Of a stretch of 7,763 nucleotides of DNA, positions 1-5,788 are shown in pieces. The notes under the pieces are model-generated. The model was given only the letters and a program-made list of their open reading frames with translations, did not search any database and was not told the DNA's origin. Source of the stretch: an uncultured Lachnospiraceae bacterium (GTDB lineage Bacteria; Bacillota; Clostridia; Lachnospirales; Lachnospiraceae); the NCBI GenBank assembly GCA_947178115.1, contig CAMWXF010000068.1:1-7763 (forward strand), written 5' to 3'. The number at the start of each line of letters is the position of its first letter. Within the stretch, counting starts at the first letter, position 1. A program made the position numbers and the translations under genes.

Positions 1-36
1 GAAAAAGAAAAATAATGCAATAGTGCATTTTATGAT

Positions 37-54
37 TTGCGAAAGGTTTCGCAA
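37..54. promoter_or_regulatory. 18-bp inverted repeat, candidate operator
   Basis: The sequence TTGCGAAAGGTTTCGCAA has perfect 8-base arms around a central GG. Its size and A/T-flanked CG half-sites resemble binding sites of LacI/GalR-family sugar regulators (MalR type), which commonly control maltodextrin genes in Firmicutes. A related, less symmetric copy at 171-188 matches at 14 of 18 positions. No regulator gene is in the window, so the cognate protein is unknown. It could equally serve a gene upstream of the window. Confidence 0.45.
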
Positions 55-132
55 TTTTGTATAAACTTTACAAATAGACTGGTTTGAATCCGTGCAAAAC
101 GGAAAAATTAAATTAGGAAAAGGATTTCTATA

Positions 133-162
133 TTGACAAATTGCATATTTTGGTGGTAAATT
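133..162 (+). promoter_or_regulatory. Candidate sigma-A promoter for malQ
   Basis: A perfect -35 box TTGACA lies at 133-138. A weak -10 box TAAATT at 157-162 matches the consensus at 4 of 6 positions, with an 18-base spacer. Transcription would start near 169-171, immediately before the dyad cluster at 171-209 and about 55 bases before the GTG start of malQ. The -35 is convincing and the -10 is not strong, as expected of a regulated promoter. Confidence 0.5.
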
Positions 163-170
163 TATTTCGG

Positions 171-209
171 ATGCGAAAGTTTACGAAATACTTCGTATTT
201 ATTTTCGTA
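171..209. promoter_or_regulatory. Overlapping dyads at the malQ transcription start, candidate operator
   Basis: ATGCGAAAGTTTACGAAA (171-188) resembles the perfect palindrome at 37-54. It overlaps a second dyad, TACGAA (182-187) with TTCGTA (192-197), and the longer pair TACGAAA (182-188) with TTTCGTA (203-209). The cluster sits just downstream of the candidate promoter and just upstream of the malQ ribosome binding site. A bound repressor there would block transcription. In RNA the same bases could form small hairpins near the start site. Confidence 0.4.
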
Positions 210-225
210 GTTGGGGGATTGAAGT

Positions 226-1716
226 GTGAAGGCTAAATCGTTAACGAGGGGAGCAGGCATATTGTTACCGATATCCAGTCTGCCTTCCGCGTATGGAATA
301 GGAACCTTTGGTAACGCGGCTTTCAAATTTGTGGATCTGCTCGCGGATCTGAAGCAGAAATATTGGCAGATACTGCCGATGGGGCCGCTCAGCGTGGGGG
401 ACAGCCCATTCCAATCAATCTCGCTGTATGCGGGTAATCCTTATTATATTGATCTGGATGATCTGGTCGAGAACGGATTGCTGCGGATTGAAGAGATTAA
501 TTCTTACCGCTGGGGAGACAGCAGTGATAATATAGATTATTCCGTGTTGTATCAGAACAGATATACGGTCCTGAGGTCGGCGTATGAGCGGTTTGACTGC
601 CGGAATGCACAGTACATAGCATTTTGCGACAGGAATAACGAATGGCTTGCAGATTACAGCCTCTATATGGCGCTTAAGTACCATACGGACAATAAACCCT
701 GGTACGAGTGGGATGAGGCGATTCGGGACAGACAGGAAGAGGCGCTGATACAGTACAGACAGCAGCTCGCTGAACAGATTTCTTTCTGGAATTTCTGTCA
801 ATATGAGTTTTACAGACAATGGGATGCTTTAAAGCAATACGCGAATCGCAAAGGCATACAGATGATCGGAGATGTGCCCTTCTATGTAGCATATGACAGT
901 GTGGATGTATGGACACATCGGGAATTGTTTGACTTGGATTCCAAGGGTGGTTTAGTCCGGGTTGCGGCTTGTCCGCCGGATGATTTTGCAAAGGAAGGTC
1001 AGATCTGGGGCAATCCGGTATATGATTGGGCGGCCATGGAGGCGGACGGTTTTTGCTGGTGGAGAGACAGGATCAGACAACAGGCGGCGTTATTTGATGT
1101 TTTGAAGATTGATCACTTCCTTGGGATCGTGAAATATTTCAGTATTGCAGCGGGTGAGACAGATATCCGTGAGGGACGATGGTCGAAGGGACCGGGCAAG
1201 AAACTGGCGGATGTCATAGAGGAAGCTGTGGGTGATAAGAAGATCATCGCAGAGAATATGGGTACGGTGCTTCCAGGGGTCAATAAGCTGATCCATAAGA
1301 TGGGATGGCCGGATATCAAGGTACTTCTGTTTGCTTTTAACGGTAAGGCGGATAATGAGTATCTCCCGCACAATTATACAGACAGCAACACAGTACTGTA
1401 TGTGGGAACACACGATAATGATACGCTGGTCGGTTATTATCGGAATCACACGGATTATGAGCTCGCATATATGTACTCCTATTTAAATATAGAAAACAAA
1501 GAGCAAATATCTGATGCTTTGATCAGAACAGCGTACGCCAGTGTAGCGGATGTGGTGATCCTGCAGATGCAGGATATCCTACAACTCGGAAATGAGGCAA
1601 GAATGAATCAGCCTTCTACCATCGGCACGAACTGGAAATGGCGTTTTACGGATGAACTTCTTCCGGAAGAGCGCAGAAGCTGGATTCGTACGCAGACAGC
1701 GTTATACAGGCGCTGA
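226..1716 (+). CDS. malQ: 4-alpha-glucanotransferase (amylomaltase, GH77)
   Basis: This cytoplasmic disproportionating enzyme transfers 4-alpha-glucan segments between maltodextrins and releases glucose. At 496 aa it has the usual bacterial length and no signal peptide. The N-terminal glucan-binding core is typical: GIGTFG at residues 24-29, and GDSPFQS followed by AGNPYYIDLD at about 59-78. Catalytic residues by family motif are Asp296 (nucleophile, in KIDHFLG), Glu343 (acid/base, in AENMG) and Asp397 (HDND). The GQIWGNPVYDW and GRWSKGPG motifs are also present. The usual RIDHFRG motif is altered: Lys294 replaces the near-invariant Arg and Leu299 replaces the second Arg. The 250s loop reads CPPDDF rather than the common VPPDYF. 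The start is GTG at 226, preceded by GGGGGA (213-218) at 7-base spacing. It leads the cluster and faces the same way as the transporter, but hairpins separate them. Family assignment is secure. Activity is inferred. Confidence 0.93.
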   Translation: MKAKSLTRGAGILLPISSLPSAYGIGTFGNAAFKFVDLLADLKQKYWQILPMGPLSVGDSPFQSISLYAGNPYYIDLDDLVENGLLRIEEINSYRWGDSSDNIDYSVLYQNRYTVLRSAYERFDCRNAQYIAFCDRNNEWLADYSLYMALKYHTDNKPWYEWDEAIRDRQEEALIQYRQQLAEQISFWNFCQYEFYRQWDALKQYANRKGIQMIGDVPFYVAYDSVDVWTHRELFDLDSKGGLVRVAACPPDDFAKEGQIWGNPVYDWAAMEADGFCWWRDRIRQQAALFDVLKIDHFLGIVKYFSIAAGETDIREGRWSKGPGKKLADVIEEAVGDKKIIAENMGTVLPGVNKLIHKMGWPDIKVLLFAFNGKADNEYLPHNYTDSNTVLYVGTHDNDTLVGYYRNHTDYELAYMYSYLNIENKEQISDALIRTAYASVADVVILQMQDILQLGNEARMNQPSTIGTNWKWRFTDELLPEERRSWIRTQTALYRR

Positions 1717-1731
1717 TGATGTGGCGGGCGC

Positions 1732-1761
1732 AAGAAAGGACTAGTCCTTTCTTTATATTCT
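1732..1761 (+). terminator. Likely intrinsic terminator of malQ (perfect palindrome)
   Basis: AAGAAAGGACT (1732-1742) is followed directly by its exact reverse complement AGTCCTTTCTT (1743-1753). This gives a 9-bp stem with a CTAG tetraloop, 15 bases after the malQ stop. The descending arm and the following bases are pyrimidine-rich (TTTCTTTATATTCT), so it can act as a terminator although the U-tract is interrupted. It abuts the next palindrome. Confidence 0.6.
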
Positions 1762-1779
1762 ATAGCTATAGAATATAAA
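1752..1779. repeat. 28-bp perfect AT-rich palindrome
   Basis: TTTATATTCTATAG (1752-1765) is followed without spacer by its exact reverse complement (1766-1779). It overlaps the preceding palindrome by two bases. In RNA it would fold into a 12-bp AT-rich stem with an AGCT loop. In DNA it could be a dimeric regulator site or a cruciform. It lies just upstream of the candidate malE promoter, where the -35 region would be. Its function is unknown. Confidence 0.7.
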
Positions 1780-1784
1780 ACCTT

Positions 1785-1813
1785 TGGTATAAGACGTGCA
1801 AACACGTTTTATA
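1785..1813 (+). promoter_or_regulatory. Candidate malE promoter (extended -10) overlapped by a dyad
   Basis: TGGTATAAG (1785-1793) fits an extended -10 element, with TATAAG matching the -10 consensus at 5 of 6 positions. No good -35 is visible 16-18 bases upstream, which an extended -10 can tolerate. A dyad overlaps it: TATAAGACGTG (1788-1798) and CACGTTTTATA (1803-1813), 11 positions with one G-T pairing and a CAAA centre. Predicted initiation near 1800 falls in the dyad centre, an operator-like position. Alternatively, on a read-through transcript from malQ, it is simply a third hairpin. Confidence 0.35.
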
Positions 1814-1840
1814 TAGAAACCAGAAAAATGGTGAAACTAA

Positions 1841-1871
1841 GATTTAGAGAGGAAAAGGTCTCTGCTAAATC
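1841..1871 (+). promoter_or_regulatory. 5' leader stem-loop just before the malE ribosome binding site
   Basis: GATTTAGAGAG (1841-1851) can pair with CTCT (1860-1863) and CTAAATC (1865-1871). This leaves one bulged G and an 8-base A/G-rich loop. The stem ends about ten bases before GAGG (1881-1884), the ribosome binding site of malE. Such a leader hairpin could protect the 5' end of an abundant mRNA. The loop also contains an AGGAAAAGG purine stretch. No known riboswitch consensus is recognised. Confidence 0.4.
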
Positions 1872-1892
1872 GGAAAGAAAGAGGAAAAAATT

Positions 1893-3239
1893 ATGAAGAA
1901 GAAAGTATTGGCAACATTACTGGCAACAGCAATGGTAGCCGGCTGTCTTGCAGGTTGCGGTAATTCCGGCAACGACACAGCAAGCACACCGGCAACAGAC
2001 GACGCAGCACCGGCAGACGATGCAGCACCGGCAACAGATGACGCAGCACCGGCAGACGATGCAGCACCGGCAGCAGACGAAGCAGTAGAGTACGGTTCTG
2101 GTACGATTAAGGTTTGGGTAGCTGAGAACGTTGTTGAGTTCACTCAGAAACAGGCAGCAGCATTTATGGAAGCTAATCCGGATATGGCTGGTTATGAGGT
2201 CAGCGTTGAGCCTGTAGGTGAAGGCGACGCAGCTGGTAACATGATCACTGACGTAGAGGGTGGTGCAGATATCTTCGGTTTCGCACAGGATCAGATCACA
2301 CGTCTTGTATCCGCAGGTGCGGTTTGCCCGATCGTTGGCGACAATGCAAATTTCGTTACATCTGAGAATGATGCAGGTGCAGCAAACGCAGCTACTGTAG
2401 GTGGCACGATCTATGCATATCCTATGACATCTGATAACGGTTACTTCTTATACTATGACAGCAGCGTTATCACGGATCCTACTTCTTTAGAGAAGATCGT
2501 TGAGGATTGTGAGGCAGCAGGTAAGAACTTCTATTTCGAGATCAATTCCGGATGGTATCAGCCGGCATTCTTCTTTGCAACAGGATGTACATTAACTTAT
2601 GATACTGATGATGCAGGTAACTTCACAAAATGTAATATTGACTACGCATCCGACAAGGGTCTGGTTGCAATGAAAGAGATCATTGAGCTGAAAGCTTCTT
2701 CCTCTTTCCAGAACGGTTCTTCCGTAGACAACGGAACCAACATCGCAGCAATCGTTGACGGTACATGGGATTCCGGCCCGGCTCAGGCAGCATTCGGCGA
2801 CAACTACGCATGTGCTAAGCTTCCTTCTTTCGAAGGTTCTGACGGTAACACATATCAGTTGAGCGGTTTCGGCGGATTCAAGTTATTAGGTATCAAGCCT
2901 CAGGAAGATGCAGGCAAGCTGGCAGTATGCCACGCACTTGCTCAGTATCTGACAAGCGCAGACGTACAGCTTTCCCGTTATACAGAGGCAGGCTGGGGTC
3001 CTTCTAACGTAACAGCTCAGCAGGATCCTGCAGTACAGGCAGACGTAGCTCTTTCCGCACTGGCAGAGCAGCTTGTAAACACGATTCCTCAGGGTAACTA
3101 TCCTGGTGACTACTGGACACTGGCTACATCTCTTGGTGATGATGTGATCACAGGTACTCTGAGCACATCTTCCTCAGATGAAGAGTTAATGACAGCTCTT
3201 CAGAACTTCCAGGATACTTGCATTTCTTACGCACAGTAA
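1893..3239 (+). CDS. malE: Maltodextrin ABC transporter, solute-binding lipoprotein (MalE-like)
   Basis: This is the extracytoplasmic substrate receptor of a CUT1-type importer. It is lipid-anchored to the outer face of the membrane and hands maltose/maltodextrin to MalF/MalG. Residues 1-21 are a lipoprotein signal with the lipobox LAGC, giving Cys22 as the lipidated residue (VAGC at 15-18 is an alternative). Residues 33-64 form a low-complexity Pro/Ala/Asp linker built on a 13-residue repeat. The binding domain begins near residue 67 with GTIKVWVAE and contains GGADIFGFAQDQITRLVSAG, matching the PDI-F-AHDR region of maltose-binding proteins. At 448 aa it is slightly longer than E. coli MalE because of the linker. 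ATG 1893 follows GAGG (1881-1884) at 8-base spacing. Codon choice is strongly biased (mostly gca for Ala, ggt for Gly) compared with malQ, consistent with high expression. Exact ligand preference cannot be read from the sequence. Confidence 0.92.
   Translation: MKKKVLATLLATAMVAGCLAGCGNSGNDTASTPATDDAAPADDAAPATDDAAPADDAAPAADEAVEYGSGTIKVWVAENVVEFTQKQAAAFMEANPDMAGYEVSVEPVGEGDAAGNMITDVEGGADIFGFAQDQITRLVSAGAVCPIVGDNANFVTSENDAGAANAATVGGTIYAYPMTSDNGYFLYYDSSVITDPTSLEKIVEDCEAAGKNFYFEINSGWYQPAFFFATGCTLTYDTDDAGNFTKCNIDYASDKGLVAMKEIIELKASSSFQNGSSVDNGTNIAAIVDGTWDSGPAQAAFGDNYACAKLPSFEGSDGNTYQLSGFGGFKLLGIKPQEDAGKLAVCHALAQYLTSADVQLSRYTEAGWGPSNVTAQQDPAVQADVALSALAEQLVNTIPQGNYPGDYWTLATSLGDDVITGTLSTSSSDEELMTALQNFQDTCISYAQ
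1989..2084 (+). repeat. In-frame 39-bp tandem repeat encoding the malE linker
   Basis: Two adjacent 39-base units (1989-2027 and 2028-2066) differ at a single base, and a degenerate partial third copy runs 2067-2084. Each full unit encodes PATDDAAPADDAA, giving an acidic, flexible spacer between the lipidated cysteine and the binding domain. Because the unit is a multiple of three, copy-number change by slippage would alter linker length without frameshift. Confidence 0.9.
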
Positions 3240-3252
3240 TATGTAAAATCAG

Positions 3253-3299
3253 TACAATATTGTCCGCCAGAGAGCATTTTCTCTCTGGCGGGTATTGTA
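3253..3299 (+). promoter_or_regulatory. Strong intercistronic stem-loop between malE and malF
   Basis: CCGCCAGAGAG (3264-3274) pairs with CTCTCTGGCGG (3281-3291) around a 6-base loop. An outer 7-bp helix, TACAATA (3253-3259) with TATTGTA (3293-3299), extends it. It starts 13 bases after the malE stop. No run of T follows, so it is a poor intrinsic terminator. A role in stopping 3' exonucleases or partly uncoupling malE from malFG expression is more likely. That would parallel the REP hairpins between malE and malF in E. coli, but the parallel is inference. Confidence 0.75.
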
Positions 3300-3345
3300 A
3301 TCATATCAGACAGAAAGAAATACAGAGTCGGGAGGTATTTTTGAT

Positions 3346-4758
3346 ATGGGAAAAGAAGCAAATTCCGGTAGTACGGCAAATAAGCAAAATCCGGTAGGAA
3401 AGTTCTTCGGCAATCTTGGCAATGATTTTAAAGAAATTGGCCTGACATTTGTGGAAGGAGATTGGAAGACTAAAGTTTCCTTTCTGATCATGGGATTCGG
3501 TCCCATTATGCGTAAGCAGTTTGTTCGCGGTTTGGCGCTTCTTGCAGTAGAAGTGTTGTTTATTCTCTATCTGGTTGGCTTTGGATGGAATTATCTGAAG
3601 GATATCGGTACGCTGGGAACGGTTGCCAGAGTCATGAATGATAACGGAACCTATAGCTACAATGATAACAGTTTCCTTATTCTGCTTTATGGTATCTTGA
3701 CCATTGTTCTGATCTTCGTTTTCCTGTTGGTATGGCGGGTAAATGTCAGAGTGAACCGGAATGAAGAGAAGCTGCTGGCAGCGGGGAAAAAGCTTGCGAC
3801 GAACGGACAGGATCTGCATTCGTTGTTAGATTCTAATTTTGATAAGACACTAATGGCACTGCCTTTCACAGGAGTCATGGTATTCACGGCACTGCCGATC
3901 GTATTCATGATCTGTATCGCGTTTACGGATTATGATGCAAATCATCAGCCGCCCACAAATCTGTTCACTTGGGTGGGACTGGAAAACTTTAAGAATATGC
4001 TCTCTTTCGGTACATCGGGAATCGGTTCCACTTTCCTTACTGTGCTGGGATGGACGTTGATATGGGCATTCTTTGCAACATTTCTTACCTATTTCTGCGG
4101 TATGGGCGTTGCGATCATGATAAATAAAAAAGGAATCAAATTCAAGAAACTCTGGAGAACGATTCTGGTCGTTACCATCGCGGTTCCCCAGTTTGTATCC
4201 TTGTTGTACGTATATAAGATGTTTGCAAATGACGGTTTGATCAACACTTATCTGATGAAGTGGGGATGGATAAGCTCCTATATTCCGTTCTGGTCTAATC
4301 CGACATTGGCAAAAGTTCTGATTATTATCATTAATCTGTGGATCGGTATTCCGTACACAATGTTGATCACCACCGGACTTTTGATGAACATTCCGGAAGA
4401 CTTGTACGAGAGTGCAAGAATCGACGGCGCAACCGGATTCCAGATGTTCCGCAGCATTACACTTCCTTATATGCTGTTTGTAACAGGTCCGTTCCTGCTT
4501 ACACAGTATACAGGTAACCTGAATAACTTCAACGTGATCTATCTGCTGACGCAGGGCGGACCGCAGTCCATGGCACTTTCCAACAAGGCCGGTTACACGG
4601 ATCTGCTTGTCACATGGCTGTATAAGATGACGGTAAACGATACGAACTACCGTATGGCGGCAGTCCTCGGTATTATGGTATTCGTTGTAACTGCAGTTAT
4701 TTCCTTGGCAGTATACGGTATTCTGCCATCTGTAAAAGATGAGGAGGGATTCCAATAA
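3346..4758 (+). CDS. malF: Maltodextrin ABC transporter permease, MalF-type
   Basis: This integral membrane permease of the CUT1 importer pairs with MalG to form the translocation channel. About eight hydrophobic segments are visible, near residues 60-82, 108-131, 168-192, 229-258, 271-292, 322-345, 375-398 and 437-460. The cytoplasmic EAA loop that docks the ATPase is clear: EDLYESARIDGATGFQMF at 351-368, with Asp360-Gly361. Eight segments match E. coli MalF topology, but the protein is 470 aa rather than 514. The segment between the third and fourth helices is only about 40 residues, so the large periplasmic P2 domain of the enterobacterial protein is absent. A roughly 55-residue soluble N-terminus precedes the first helix. 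ATG 3346 follows GGGAGG (3330-3335) at 10-base spacing. It overlaps malG by one base, showing one transcript and probable translational coupling. Substrate is inferred from context. Confidence 0.92.
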   Translation: MGKEANSGSTANKQNPVGKFFGNLGNDFKEIGLTFVEGDWKTKVSFLIMGFGPIMRKQFVRGLALLAVEVLFILYLVGFGWNYLKDIGTLGTVARVMNDNGTYSYNDNSFLILLYGILTIVLIFVFLLVWRVNVRVNRNEEKLLAAGKKLATNGQDLHSLLDSNFDKTLMALPFTGVMVFTALPIVFMICIAFTDYDANHQPPTNLFTWVGLENFKNMLSFGTSGIGSTFLTVLGWTLIWAFFATFLTYFCGMGVAIMINKKGIKFKKLWRTILVVTIAVPQFVSLLYVYKMFANDGLINTYLMKWGWISSYIPFWSNPTLAKVLIIIINLWIGIPYTMLITTGLLMNIPEDLYESARIDGATGFQMFRSITLPYMLFVTGPFLLTQYTGNLNNFNVIYLLTQGGPQSMALSNKAGYTDLLVTWLYKMTVNDTNYRMAAVLGIMVFVVTAVISLAVYGILPSVKDEEGFQ

Positions 4759-5624
4759 TGACAACAGGTTCAATGAAAACAAAAAGAGCGATAGGCAATA
4801 CGATTACCTATATTGTATTAATTGTTATCAGTATCATATGGTTATTCCCGTTTGTATGTATGTTTTTACAGAGCTTTCGTTCCATGAACGAAGGCGGCGG
4901 CGGTATGGTAGATTATTTGCTGCCGAAACAGTTTTCGCTGGATTCCTATGCATTTCTGTTTAGCGAAGAGAGCAAGTTTGTGCGTTGGTATGGCAATACC
5001 CTGGTCATTGCATTCTTTGTAGCGATATTATCGACAATGATGGTATTGTGTGTCAGCTATGCACTGTCACGTATGCGTTTTAAAGGTCGTACCGTATTGA
5101 TGAGATTCTGGTTGATTCTGGGTATGTTCCCCGGATTCCTTTCCATGATCTGTCTGTACTTCCTGTTGAAGCAGTTCGGTCTGACACAGGAGGGCGCGAT
5201 TCCCGGATTGATCTTAATCGGTGTGGCAAGTTCCGGTATGGGATATTACGTGACCAAGGGATATTTCGATACGATCCCGAAGGCACTTGATGAGGCGGCA
5301 CGAATTGACGGTGCTTCCAGAGCGAGAGTATTCTTCACGATGATCCTGCCGATGTCGAAGCCGATTATCATTTACGCATTATTGACAGCGTTCATGAATC
5401 CTTGGTGCGATTACGTGTTTGCTTCCTATGTGGCATTTGGTTATTCCGACAGCTACAACGTAGCGGTGGCAATGCAGAGATGGGTATGGACCAATGACTA
5501 TCAGGGCTACTTCACCAGATTCTGTGCGGGCGGTATGTTGATCGCAGTTCCGATTACGATACTCTTTATGTGCCTGCAGAAGTACTACGTAGAAGGTGTT
5601 ACAGGTGGTGCTGTCAAAGGTTAA
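4758..5624 (+). CDS. malG: Maltodextrin ABC transporter permease, MalG-type
   Basis: This is the second permease subunit of the importer. It has six membrane segments near residues 15-37, 80-104, 114-137, 147-166, 201-223 and 256-275. The EAA loop reads PKALDEAARIDGASRARVFF at 174-193, with Glu179-Ala-Ala and Asp184-Gly185, the ATPase contact. The C-terminus KYYVEGVTGGAVKG is the characteristic MalG ending, and the length of 288 aa is normal. The start codon shares its A with the malF stop (TAATG). GAGGAGGGA (4741-4749), inside the malF end, supplies the ribosome binding site. Met6 is a possible alternative start but has no better site. No ATPase gene follows, so the complex must borrow a MsmX/MalK-type ATPase encoded elsewhere, as is common in Firmicutes. 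Confidence 0.93.
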   Translation: MTTGSMKTKRAIGNTITYIVLIVISIIWLFPFVCMFLQSFRSMNEGGGGMVDYLLPKQFSLDSYAFLFSEESKFVRWYGNTLVIAFFVAILSTMMVLCVSYALSRMRFKGRTVLMRFWLILGMFPGFLSMICLYFLLKQFGLTQEGAIPGLILIGVASSGMGYYVTKGYFDTIPKALDEAARIDGASRARVFFTMILPMSKPIIIYALLTAFMNPWCDYVFASYVAFGYSDSYNVAVAMQRWVWTNDYQGYFTRFCAGGMLIAVPITILFMCLQKYYVEGVTGGAVKG

Positions 5625-5683
5625 AACATGAAGTTATACTAAGGCTGCAAAATACGCAGCCTAAGTATAACTAAGTCATGTTT
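5624..5683 (+). promoter_or_regulatory. Long stem-loop at the malG 3' end
   Basis: AGTTATACT (5632-5640) pairs with AGTATAACT (5664-5672), and AGGCTGC (5642-5648) pairs with GCAGCCT (5656-5662) around a 7-base loop, with one A-A mismatch between the two helices. An outer helix, AAACATGA (5624-5631) with TCATGTTT (5676-5683), starts at the last base of the malG stop codon. The total is about 24 pairs. Only TTT follows, so termination would be weak. It probably protects the 3' end of the malEFG message or attenuates read-through. Confidence 0.65.
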
Positions 5684-5685
5684 AG

Positions 5686-5716
5686 AAGAATGCCGCCGAG
5701 GACGGCGAGCATTCTT
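5686..5716 (+). promoter_or_regulatory. Second stem-loop downstream of malG
   Basis: AAGAATGC (5686-5693) pairs with GCATTCTT (5709-5716), and CGCC (5694-5697) pairs with GGCG (5704-5707), leaving one bulged A and a 6-base loop. It is GC-rich in the middle and lacks a T-run afterwards (CCCGACTG follows). It is the middle of three consecutive hairpins between malG and the amylase gene. Confidence 0.6.
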
Positions 5717-5754
5717 CCCGACTGAGTTGAAAGTTATAATAGAAATAAATATGG

Positions 5755-5788
5755 AAATGCAGACTGTCTGTGGGCAGTCTGCATTTTT
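5755..5788 (+). terminator. Terminator-like hairpin immediately upstream of the amylase gene
   Basis: AAATGCAGACTG (5755-5766) pairs perfectly with CAGTCTGCATTT (5775-5786) around an 8-base loop, and the descending arm runs into TTTTT (5784-5788). This is the best intrinsic terminator in the malG-amylase gap. It ends 28 bases before the chosen amylase ATG, leaving no room for a promoter in between. A TATAAT at 5735-5740 upstream has no clear -35. It may limit read-through from malEFG or act as an attenuator. Confidence 0.7.

Noticed and set aside
56..74. TTTGTA/TACAAA inverted repeat as a catabolite-response (cre) site
   Set aside because: The arms are symmetric, but the central CG required by the cre consensus is missing, so CcpA binding cannot be supported.
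1841..1871. Riboswitch before malE
   Set aside because: Only a simple single stem-loop is visible. No conserved aptamer core that I recognise is present.
1989..2084. CRISPR-like or mobile repeat
   Set aside because: The repeat units are directly adjacent, in frame and within the malE linker. There are no spacers and no transposase or cas genes in the window.
3253..3299. malE-malF hairpin as an intrinsic terminator
   Set aside because: The stem is strong, but the sequence after it is GTATTGTAATC, with no T-run, and malF lacks a visible promoter of its own.
3850..4782. 310-residue open frame on the minus strand inside malF
   Set aside because: The peptide is rich in Cys, His, Gln and Arg with no recognisable domain, as expected for the antisense shadow of a biased membrane-protein gene. 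malF on the other strand is secure.
4739..4963. 74-residue plus-strand frame overlapping the malF-malG junction
   Set aside because: It is out of frame with malG, which has the family motifs and the coupled TAATG start. The peptide resembles nothing known.
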